From Burkholderiales bacterium (lineage in GTDB: Bacteria; Pseudomonadota; Gammaproteobacteria; Burkholderiales; SG8-39), in assembly GCA_016649475.1 (NCBI GenBank), contig JAENXP010000134.1, positions 1 to 6,624 on the forward strand: DNA of 6,624 bases. The letters run 5' to 3'. Each line of letters opens with the position of its first letter. Position 1 is the first letter of the stretch. Both the position numbers and the translations under genes were made by a program. This document shows positions 1 to 6,624 of the stretch, one piece after another. The notes beneath the pieces were generated by a model. It had not been told where the DNA came from, made no database searches, and saw only the letters and a list, made by a program, of their open reading frames with translations.

Positions 1-1554
<1,554 letters not shown>

Positions 1555-1579
1555 TTTTCGCCGCATCGGCGCCGCACTA

Positions 1580-1597
1580 CTGTGCGCTAGCGCACAG
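1580..1597. promoter_or_regulatory. 18-bp perfect palindrome, possible operator upstream of atpD
   Basis: The sequence CTGTGCGCTAGCGCACAG is identical to its reverse complement over all 18 bases. It is centred about 76 bp upstream of the atpD start and about 40 bp upstream of the candidate -10. That position, and full dyad symmetry, suit a homodimeric transcription factor. The site could also form a cruciform or small hairpin, but no T-run follows on either strand, so a terminator is unlikely. I do not recognise the cognate regulator. Confidence 0.45.
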
Positions 1598-1772
1598 AAC
1601 GGCGGAGTAAATGGGCGTCGTCATATTTGCCGATCGATGAGTAAGGCATTGCCGGCCGCATGCCAATGTTCGGTACCGTACCGACTGCGGTTGATGCTCC
1701 GGTTAGTCTTCACAGGAACATGCTGAATCGGTGAATCTGCCGACAATCTGAATAGCAGGCGGGGAAAAAGCG

Positions 1773-1823
1773 ATGTCCGCGTTCCAGGCAGCAACACTTA
1801 TTGCGCGTCGAAGCACAGCGTGA
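1773..1823 (+). CDS. Possible 16-aa leader peptide coupled to fumC
   Basis: An ATG at 1773, preceded by GGGGA with about 8 nt spacing, opens a 16-codon frame ([16 protein letters not shown]) that stops with TGA at 1821-1823. That stop overlaps the GTG start of fumC by the GTGA arrangement typical of translational coupling. The fumC start itself has only a weak ribosome binding site, which makes coupling plausible. Nothing in the peptide suggests a function, and a chance ORF of this length is common, so this is tentative. Confidence 0.25.
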   Translation: MSAFQAATLIARRSTA

Positions 1824-3229
1824 GCGCAATGCGGGTCGAACGCGACTCATTCGGCGCCGTCGAGGTGCCGGTCGAGCGGCTCTGGGGTGCGCAGACGCAG
1901 CGTGCCCTCGGACACTTCGACATTTCCACGGAGCGCATGCCAGAGGAAATCGTGCTCGCCCTCGCGAGCGTGAAAAGCGCCTGCGCGCGGGTAAATCACG
2001 AACTGGGCTTGTTGCCCGAAGACAAGGCAGAAGCCATCGTCGCGGCGGCCGAAGAGGTGCTGCGCGGCCGCCACCAGCAGGAGTTTCCTCTGTCCGTCTG
2101 GCAGACAGGCTCCGGCACCCAGACCAACATGAACATGAACGAGGTGCTGGCCAACCGCGCCTCGGAACTTCTCGGTGGAGAACGCGGAGAGAACCGCCGC
2201 GTCCATCCCAACGACGAGGTCAATCTCGGGCAGTCGTCGAACGACATCTTCCCCACCGCCATGCATCTGGCCGCGGTTCTGGGGATCGTGCGCATATTGC
2301 AGCCGCCACTTTCCCGGCTGCGCGCGACGCTTGCGGCGAAATCCGCCGCCTTCGGCGACACCGTCAAGATCGGGCGCACGCATTTGCAGGACGCCACGCC
2401 GCTGACTCTGGGCCAGGAATTCTCCGGCTACGTCGCCCAGCTCGACCATGCGCAGGTGTTCATCAAGGCTGCGCTGCCTTCGCTCTACCCGCTCGCTGTC
2501 GGCGGCACCGCCGTCGGGACCGGGCTCAACACTCATGTGGATTTCGGCGTGCGCGTGGCAGCGGGAATAGCCCTCACCAGCGGGCAGCCCTTCGTCAGCG
2601 CCGCCAACAAATTTGCCGCACTGGCCGCCCACGACGGCCTCGTCGCCGCGCACGGCTCCCTGAAGACGCTGGCGGTTGCGCTGATGAAGATCGCCAACGA
2701 TATCCGTTGGCTCGCTTCAGGCCCGCGCTCAGGGCTCGGCGAACTCAGCATCCCGGAAAACGAGCCTGGCAGTTCGATCATGCCGGGCAAGGTCAACCCG
2801 ACCCAGTGCGAGGCGCTGACCATGCTCTGCTGCCAGGTCATGGCCAACGACGTCGCGATCGGCATCGGTGGCGCGTCGGGCAATTTCGAACTGAACGTCT
2901 ACAAACCGCTTATCGCCCACAACTTCCTTCAAAGCGTGCGCCTGCTCGCCGACGGCATGCACAGTTTCGAGATCCATTGCGTGCGCGGCGTCGAACCCAA
3001 CCGGGAACGTATCGCCGAACTGCTGGAGCGTTCATTGATGCTGGTAACGGCGCTTGCGCCCCATATAGGCTATGACCGCGCCGCCGAGATCGCCAAGCGG
3101 GCGCACCTCGATGGCAGCACGCTGCGCGCGGCCGCGCTGGCGCTGGGGCAGGTCACGGCGGAGGATTTCGATCGCTGGGTGAAACCTGCGGAAATGGTCC
3201 ACGGCAACGACGGCGGGCCTGTGTCCTGA
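1820..3229 (+). CDS. fumC: Class II fumarate hydratase
   Basis: Iron-independent fumarase that interconverts fumarate and L-malate in the TCA cycle, a cytosolic homotetramer of the aspartase/fumarase superfamily. The 469 residues equal the family's usual length. Visible motifs are [13 protein letters not shown] (97-109), HPND (129-132), [16 protein letters not shown] (185-200) with the catalytic base H188, and the superfamily signature [11 protein letters not shown] (317-327) with the active-site serine loop. Histidine in GRTHLQDA, rather than the glutamine of aspartase, points to fumarase. The start could be GTG 1820 ([10 protein letters not shown]) or ATG 1829 (MRVERDS). GTG is preferred because a GAAG element sits about 6 nt before it and an upstream mini-ORF overlaps it as GTGA; the two choices differ by three residues. 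The gene stands alone, divergent from atpD and convergent with the reductase gene. The tail HGNDGGPVS is not a family hallmark. Confidence 0.95.
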   Translation: MSAMRVERDSFGAVEVPVERLWGAQTQRALGHFDISTERMPEEIVLALASVKSACARVNHELGLLPEDKAEAIVAAAEEVLRGRHQQEFPLSVWQTGSGTQTNMNMNEVLANRASELLGGERGENRRVHPNDEVNLGQSSNDIFPTAMHLAAVLGIVRILQPPLSRLRATLAAKSAAFGDTVKIGRTHLQDATPLTLGQEFSGYVAQLDHAQVFIKAALPSLYPLAVGGTAVGTGLNTHVDFGVRVAAGIALTSGQPFVSAANKFAALAAHDGLVAAHGSLKTLAVALMKIANDIRWLASGPRSGLGELSIPENEPGSSIMPGKVNPTQCEALTMLCCQVMANDVAIGIGGASGNFELNVYKPLIAHNFLQSVRLLADGMHSFEIHCVRGVEPNRERIAELLERSLMLVTALAPHIGYDRAAEIAKRAHLDGSTLRAAALALGQVTAEDFDRWVKPAEMVHGNDGGPVS

Positions 3230-3241
3230 CCCGGGAGCATG

Positions 3242-3269
3242 CGGCCGGCATTTCCCGGGAAACCGGCCG
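3242..3269. terminator. Hairpin in the convergent gap, possible bidirectional terminator
   Basis: Bases 3242-3248 pair with 3263-3269 (CGGCCGG with CCGGCCG), and inside this the palindrome TTTCCCGGGAAA (3251-3262) continues the stem after a 2-nt bulge. It begins 12 nt after the fumC stop and lies downstream of the reductase gene on the other strand. A second small stem, GCGCCG-AATC-CGGCGC (3270-3285), follows. No T-run accompanies either hairpin, so intrinsic termination is unproven. Confidence 0.4.
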
Positions 3270-3295
3270 GCGCCGAATCCGGCGCGTGCAGCGGT

Positions 3296-4735
3296 TCAGG
3301 CAGCCTTGCCCAGGCCCGGCCGCGAAGCGCGCATCTTGACCGCCAGGTCATGCAGCGCCGTGCGCAATCCTTCTTCAACGACCGGATGATAAAAAGGCAT
3401 GCCGAGCATTTGTTCGATGGTCATTTTGCTTTGCAGCGCCCAGGAGAGCAGATGGGACAAATGTTCGGCAGCAGGCGCCAGCATTTCCGCACCCAGGAAG
3501 CGGCCGGTGGCCGGATCGCCGTAGACATGCAGCAGGCCCTTGTTCTTGAGCGTGATGCGCGAGCGTCCCTGGTCTTCGAAGCTCGCCTGCCCGGTGACGA
3601 AGGCGCCGGGTTTCAGCAAATGGTATCCGCCCCCGACGATGCCTATCTGCGGATCGGTGAATACAACGCCGATGGGCGCGCGACGCATGCCGGACTTGAT
3701 TTGCTGGCCCAGCGCAAGACCTGCGGCATTCCCGCCTGCAATGCGCCCCTCGTCGGCGGCCTCATGCAGCAGCGGGATAAAGTTGCCGGCGTCGCCTGCA
3801 ATGAAAATCGGGCTCGCACCGTCGGCGCACTCGGTGCGGGTGCTCGCGTGATCGAATAAAGGCACGCCTTTGGCATCGAGCTTGAGTGTGGTCTTTTCCA
3901 GGCCCAGGTCCTTCACATTGGGCGTACGGCCCGTGGCGGCGAGAACATAATCGAAGTACTCTGGTTCCGGCTCGCCTGCGTGCGCCGCGCGCCCGATTGC
4001 GACCTGCTCGCCATGACGGCGCATATGCGTTATCTGCGCGTCGGGTTCCAGCGTAAATTCCTCATTGAAGACCGCCAGCGCGTAATCGCGAATCTCAGGA
4101 TCGCTGAGCGGGCCGATGCGGCCACCCCGGCCGAGAACCACGACACGAACGCCCAGACGATGCAGCGCCTGCCCCAGTTCCAGGCCGATGATCCCCGGCC
4201 CGATCACGGCCACCGATTCGGGCAAGTCAATCAAGTCGAATACGTCGTCGCTGGTGATGAGGCGCTCACCCAGTTCCTTGAATGAATCCGGATAGTCGGC
4301 GCGCGAGCCGGTTGCGATGACCACGCTCTTGGCCTCGACGCAGGTATGGTCTGCGACCGTTATCGTATGGTTGTCCGCGAAACGTGCATGGCCGCGGATG
4401 CGGTCTGCGCCGGGAATGCTTTCTACGTCGCTTAGCACGAAGCCGACAAAGCGGTCGCGCTCGCGCCGGACCCGGTCTATGACCTCGCGACCGTCGATGC
4501 GAATGACGCCGCCGGCATGAACGCCGAAAGCCGGGGCCTTGGCGACGGCATGGGCCGCATCGGCGGCGGCAATGAGGAGCTTGCTCGGCATGCAACCCAC
4601 GCGCGCGCAGGTGGTGCCGTAGTCGCCGCCTTCGACGATCACCGCACTCGCGCCTTCGCGCTTGGCTGCACGGTACGCGACCAGGCCCGCTGTGCCGGCA
4701 CCGATTACTGCAACGTCAATTTTCAAGGTCTTCAT
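3296..4735 (-). CDS. lpdA: Dihydrolipoamide dehydrogenase-like flavoprotein disulfide reductase
   Basis: Class I pyridine nucleotide-disulfide oxidoreductase, most like dihydrolipoamide dehydrogenase (E3), which reoxidises lipoyl groups of 2-oxoacid dehydrogenase complexes. The 479 residues hold the FAD site GAGTAG (12-17), the redox disulfide in CARVGCMPSK (C43 and C48), the second dinucleotide site GPGIIG (179-184), a second FAD segment FIAGD (311-315), and the dimerisation domain with the active-site pair in YHPVVEEG (H450, E454). No lipoyl domain is attached and no E1 or E2 gene is adjacent, so its partner is unknown. At the end of the second strand of the NAD domain it reads VVVLGRGGRIG, lacking the acidic residue of typical NAD-dependent E3 and offering R203 and R206. 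NADP(H) use is therefore possible. The ATG at 4735 has no purine-rich ribosome binding site but lies 1 nt after the stop of a 35-codon ORF, suggesting translational coupling. Fold and class are certain; the exact substrate is not. Confidence 0.85.
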   Translation of the reverse strand: MKTLKIDVAVIGAGTAGLVAYRAAKREGASAVIVEGGDYGTTCARVGCMPSKLLIAAADAAHAVAKAPAFGVHAGGVIRIDGREVIDRVRRERDRFVGFVLSDVESIPGADRIRGHARFADNHTITVADHTCVEAKSVVIATGSRADYPDSFKELGERLITSDDVFDLIDLPESVAVIGPGIIGLELGQALHRLGVRVVVLGRGGRIGPLSDPEIRDYALAVFNEEFTLEPDAQITHMRRHGEQVAIGRAAHAGEPEPEYFDYVLAATGRTPNVKDLGLEKTTLKLDAKGVPLFDHASTRTECADGASPIFIAGDAGNFIPLLHEAADEGRIAGGNAAGLALGQQIKSGMRRAPIGVVFTDPQIGIVGGGYHLLKPGAFVTGQASFEDQGRSRITLKNKGLLHVYGDPATGRFLGAEMLAPAAEHLSHLLSWALQSKMTIEQMLGMPFYHPVVEEGLRTALHDLAVKMRASRPGLGKAA

Positions 4736-4736
4736 G

Positions 4737-4844
4737 TTAGGAGGGCAGTGGTGGCATTGGCTTCTTCGGCTTTCTGCGGGATGGCGGAATGACCGGTGCG
4801 CGCTTGATGGGAACCTTCTTCTTCCTGACCTTAGTCGTTGCCAT
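4737..4844 (-). CDS. 35-aa Lys/Arg/Pro-rich basic peptide
   Basis: A 35-codon ORF starts at ATG 4844-4842 after GAGGAGAAGTGAGC, a strong ribosome binding site, and stops with TAA 1 nt before the reductase ATG. The product starts MATTKVRKKKVPIKR and ends KKPMPPLPS. It has eight Lys, four Arg, nine Pro and no acidic residue (net about +12), with no cysteine, signal peptide or membrane segment. Such a peptide would be expected to be unstructured and to bind nucleic acid or another polyanion; I recognise no family. It resembles the 29-aa ORF upstream in composition and in the order of Lys/Arg and Pro clusters. The coupling to the reductase gene suggests it at least governs that gene's translation. 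Confidence 0.6.
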   Translation of the reverse strand: MATTKVRKKKVPIKRAPVIPPSRRKPKKPMPPLPS

Positions 4845-4933
4845 GCTCACTTCTCCTCGAGGACGCCACGCCGAGCAACACACGCCGAGCGACAGGCCGG
4901 CACGGACTGGTTCGCAACCGCTGCCGTTCCCGG

Positions 4934-5023
4934 CTAGCGTCTGCCCTTCGCTTTCTTTGGAACTGGCCTCGGCCCGGGTTCCTTCACGGGCGGCTTCTTC
5001 CTGCCTTTCGCTGTCTTCGTCAT
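4934..5023 (-). CDS. 29-aa Lys/Arg/Pro-rich basic peptide
   Basis: A 29-codon ORF starts at ATG 5023-5021 with AAAAGGA placed 6 nt upstream, a good ribosome binding site, and ends at TAG 4936-4934. The product runs MTKTAKGRKKPPVKEPG and ends PKKAKGRR. It has eight Lys, four Arg, six Pro and one Glu (net about +11), without hydrophobic segments or cysteine. Its start overlaps the TAA of a preceding frame as TAATG. It is 89 nt upstream of the similar 35-aa ORF, and the two could be diverged copies. No known family is recognised; function is unknown. Confidence 0.5.
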   Translation of the reverse strand: MTKTAKGRKKPPVKEPGPRPVPKKAKGRR

Positions 5024-5067
5024 TAGGCGTCCTTTTCGCTGCTGAACAACCGGCCGAGGATCTCCAC
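5023..5067 (-). CDS. Possible 14-aa leader peptide before the basic peptide
   Basis: A frame opening at GTG 5067-5065 reads MEILGRLFSSEKDA and stops with TAA 5025-5023, sharing one base with the ATG of the next ORF (TAATG). A GGAG lies 4 nt before the GTG. The same frame is open further upstream, to a GTG at 5133-5131 directly after a TGA, so a product of up to 36 residues (VTVFASVQTPDV...EKDA) is possible. TAATG overlap suggests coupling, but the length is within chance. Confidence 0.22.
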   Translation of the reverse strand: MEILGRLFSSEKDA

Positions 5068-5189
5068 CTCACTCCCGCCTACAGGATGCGCGTGGCGCAC
5101 ATCGGGCGTCTGTACGCTGGCGAACACAGTCACTCAAGCCGCCATGCGCGGCATTGAATGCAGACAGCGGGATAATCCGGCTGGCGCAT

Positions 5190-5291
5190 TCACACTGAGG
5201 CCGACTTTACCGCGGTGCCGGCAATACCACTGAAGCCGAGAACGCCGGCGATCAGCGCGATGATGAGGAATGTTACGGCCCAAGAGATCAT
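5190..5291 (-). CDS. Shortened DUF1328-like single-span membrane peptide
   Basis: ATG at 5291-5289 follows AAGGAG with 6-nt spacing, an excellent ribosome binding site. The 33-residue product reads [20 protein letters not shown] followed by [13 protein letters not shown]. The first 28 residues match the conserved start of the DUF1328 (YtjA-like) family of tiny inner-membrane proteins, whose members are usually about 50-60 residues with two membrane spans. Here the second span is absent: the frame ends after KSASV, and neither other frame downstream continues the family, so this looks like loss or replacement of the 3' half rather than a single frameshift. The family function is not established. 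Either a functional short variant or a decaying gene. Confidence 0.7.
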   Translation of the reverse strand: MISWAVTFLIIALIAGVLGFSGIAGTAVKSASV

Positions 5292-5494
5292 GTTCAACTC
5301 CTTCTTGATAAAAGATTGGCGCGAACAAAGATGTTTCCGCCCGCGCTACGACGTACGCGGCGCGTTTCAAGGCGACCGCAGTACGCCATTGAAGAAAATT
5401 ACAGTAAAACTCCTCAGTTGTATGTTCGCTGGCACACAGTATCTCTCCCGCTTTGATGCAACCAGAAAGCCGTTTTCCGCTTTGACCTTGGTGC

Positions 5495-5659
5495 TGCGAC
5501 CGTTGATATGCGCACAAACACCGGGGTCTTCTCACCCACCTCGGTGAGCATTCTGGCGGTTGTGTATTGCTTCAGCGAGGCGGTCAGCTCGAAGTATCCA
5601 TGCGCACCCGTCGCACGCGCGTGCACGATGCGCTCTGGAATGCGCTCGTGATCGATCTC
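5495..5659 (-). pseudogene. Catalase gene fragment (N-terminal heme-domain remnant)
   Basis: In one minus-strand frame the translation from 5659 reads [20 protein letters not shown], continues [20 protein letters not shown] and [15 protein letters not shown], about 55 residues ending near 5495. This is the highly conserved N-terminal block of monofunctional heme catalases, including the distal active-site histidine in RIVHAR. Homology stops abruptly on both sides. Upstream the frame hits TAG at 5662-5660 instead of the usual 'LLQD..L.EK..HF' lead-in. Downstream it turns into unrelated sequence ([13 protein letters not shown]...) ending at TGA 5416-5414, without the expected G-G/R-G-S-x-D continuation. 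A whole catalase is about 480-750 residues, so this is a non-functional remnant left by deletion or rearrangement. The flanks 5292-5413 and 5660-5788 hold no gene I can support. Confidence 0.85.
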
Positions 5660-5707
5660 CTAGGCGAATGGCGCCGGCCTGCCAGCTATTGAAGTGGACT
5701 GATGCGT

Positions 5708-5722
5708 TGGCACTTATTGCCA
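5708..5722. terminator. Small hairpin after the VIT-family gene
   Basis: TGGCA at 5708-5712 pairs with TGCCA at 5718-5722 around a 5-nt loop, 67 nt beyond the stop of the minus-strand transporter gene. The stem is only five base pairs and is not followed by a T-run, so it is a weak candidate for the end of that transcript. Confidence 0.15.
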
Positions 5723-5788
5723 CTACACGATTCTTGACCGGACGCTCCGTTTCAAACCGCCTGTATTGTTCCCGCTGATGAATGCTCC

Positions 5789-6490
5789 TCAGGCAGCGGT
5801 TCCGATCAGTGCCCCGATACCTGCAGTGACTCCCATGGCCAAGGCACTCCAGAATGTGATGCGCATTATTCCCGTTGCTACATTCGCGCCGCCAACATGG
5901 GCGGCCAATCCCCCCAACAATGCGAGAAAGAGAAGCGACGCTCCGGAAACGGCGAGAATGAGGTTCGATTCGGACACGAATGCAACGACCACAAGCGGCA
6001 TGGCGGCGCCGGCCGCGAAACTTCCGGCAGAAGCCAGCGCAGCCTGTAACGGACGTGCCCTTAACGTCCCGGAGATGCCCAGTTCATCGCGGGCATGCGC
6101 ACCGAGCGCATCATGCGCCATGAGTTGCCCGGCGACTTGCTTCGCGAGGGAAGGATCAAGCCCGCGGCCAACATATATCGCCGTCAATTCCCGCTGTTCG
6201 CCTCCAAAGTCGGCCTTGAGTTCGCTGCGCTCTTGATCGAGCGTGGCTTTTTCGATATCTGCCTGCGAATGGACGGAGACATATTCTCCGGTAGCCATCG
6301 ACATCGCGCCCGCAACCATACCTGCGACCCCCGCGATCAGTATGCTGCTGTGCGTTGCGTTGGAAGCGGCGACGCCGAGGATGAGGCTCGATGTGGATAC
6401 GATCCCGTCGTTCGCCCCGAGTACCGCCGCGCGCAACCAGCCGACACGTTGTAGCCGGTGCATCTCTCTAGGATGTGCAGTCTTCTTCAA
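5789..6490 (-). CDS. VIT/CCC1 family iron/manganese transporter
   Basis: Inner-membrane protein of the VIT1/CCC1 family, which moves Fe2+ or Mn2+ out of the cytosol, usually as an H+ antiporter. The 233 residues show the family pattern: span 1 with GWLRAAVLGANDGIVSTSS (17-35, D28), span 2 with AGAMSMATGEYVSV (60-73, E69), a cytosolic acidic helical metal-binding region (74-146; E80, E87, E90, E98, E101, E136), then three spans at roughly 149-172, 176-198 and 207-229. The start is uncertain. TTG at 6490-6488 overlaps the preceding stop as TTGA, and homologues commonly have several residues before the HR..R.GWLRAAVLG block. ATG at 6463-6461 would give 224 residues; neither has a strong ribosome binding site. 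It is probably co-transcribed with the gene entering from the right. Metal preference cannot be decided from sequence. Confidence 0.9.
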   Translation of the reverse strand: MKKTAHPREMHRLQRVGWLRAAVLGANDGIVSTSSLILGVAASNATHSSILIAGVAGMVAGAMSMATGEYVSVHSQADIEKATLDQERSELKADFGGEQRELTAIYVGRGLDPSLAKQVAGQLMAHDALGAHARDELGISGTLRARPLQAALASAGSFAAGAAMPLVVVAFVSESNLILAVSGASLLFLALLGGLAAHVGGANVATGIMRITFWSALAMGVTAGIGALIGTAA

Positions 6491-6624
6491 CCTTGCGGAC
6501 TTTCGTTCATATGCCGGCAGTACTTCTCAAGATTCTCGGGCAGGTCGCACGGACAAACGCCGCACTGCTTGTTGCCGGGGACCGCGTAGTCCATGAATTG
6601 TGGACGGGGCAGGTTCAGGTTGGC
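6487..6624 (-). CDS. Unrecognised protein with C-terminal Cys-rich motif, 3' end only (partial at right edge)
   Basis: An open minus-strand frame enters from the right edge and ends at TGA 6489-6487, giving the last 45 residues of a longer protein. It includes PRPQFMDYAVPGNKQ, then CGVCPCDLPENLEKYC and RHMNESPQG. The pattern C-x2-C-x-C followed ten residues later by another Cys could bind a metal or iron-sulfur cluster, or be redox-active. The coding look is supported by the ordered composition and by the 4-nt overlap with the TTG start of the VIT-family gene. I do not recognise the family, and most of the protein lies outside the window. Confidence 0.6.
   Translation of the reverse strand, partial: ANLNLPRPQFMDYAVPGNKQCGVCPCDLPENLEKYCRHMNESPQG

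Noticed and set aside
1801..3075. 424-codon plus-strand frame inside fumC
   Set aside because: It is an offset reading of fumC with an Arg/Ala-rich composition and no domain; the fumC frame carries all family motifs.
4737..5072. 111-codon minus-strand ORF including the 35-aa basic peptide
   Set aside because: Only the last 35 codons look coding; a strong ribosome binding site directly precedes the internal ATG at 4844, and the upstream part overlaps the 29-aa ORF in a different frame.
5138..5152. GCCGC/GCGGC hairpin downstream of the DUF1328-like ORF as a terminator
   Set aside because: A 5-bp stem without a T-run is expected by chance at this GC content.
4789..5157. Plus-strand ORF beginning MTGARLMGTFFFLTLVVAML, resembling a signal peptide
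   Set aside because: The hydrophobic start is the complement of the Lys-codon-rich basic peptide (AAG gives CTT), the remainder has no protein-like order, and the opposite strand has good ribosome binding sites.
5134..5535. 133-codon minus-strand ORF spanning the catalase and DUF1328-like region
   Set aside because: It crosses the better-supported catalase and DUF1328 frames in another frame, has no ribosome binding site and no motif.

Overview
The window reads as a high-GC proteobacterial chromosome, most likely a betaproteobacterium or a close gammaproteobacterial relative. The evidence is the base composition, a class II fumarase, an alternative (N-type) F-ATPase beta subunit, a VIT-family transporter and a DUF1328-like membrane peptide. 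This is inference from gene content; no rRNA or other phylogenetic marker is present.

Layout. (1) Positions 1-1512, minus strand: the head of an alternative F-type ATPase operon. A complete beta subunit gene (atpD) is followed, with a 23-nt overlap, by the start of the epsilon subunit gene (atpC), which leaves the window on the left. (2) 1513-1819: a divergent control region with an 18-bp perfect palindrome and a candidate extended -10 element for atpD, and a short leader ORF coupled to the fumC start. (3) 1820-3229, plus strand: complete class II fumarase (fumC). (4) 3230-3295: convergent gap with a strong hairpin. (5) 3296-5023, minus strand: a compact cluster of a 29-aa basic peptide, a 35-aa basic peptide and a class I flavoprotein disulfide reductase annotated as dihydrolipoamide dehydrogenase. 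The 35-aa ORF stops 1 nt before the reductase start. (6) 5190-5788, minus strand: a stress-flavoured stretch with a 33-aa shortened DUF1328-like membrane peptide, an N-terminal catalase fragment (pseudogene) and spacer. (7) 5789-6624, minus strand: a complete VIT/CCC1-family Fe/Mn transporter, overlapping by 4 nt the 3' end of an unrecognised gene with a Cys-x2-Cys-x-Cys motif.

How the parts relate. FumC (TCA cycle), the lipoamide-dehydrogenase-like flavoprotein and the ATPase are all energy-metabolism functions but belong to separate transcription units. The right third looks like a remodelled redox/metal-stress region: VIT transporter, degenerate catalase and DUF1328 peptide. The most unusual items are the two consecutive tiny Lys/Arg/Pro-rich ORFs with good ribosome binding sites in front of the reductase, the reductase's apparent loss of the NAD-selecting acidic residue, and the alternative ATPase operon with its palindromic upstream site. 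Nothing in the window is a clear defence system, CRISPR array, insertion sequence or RNA gene.
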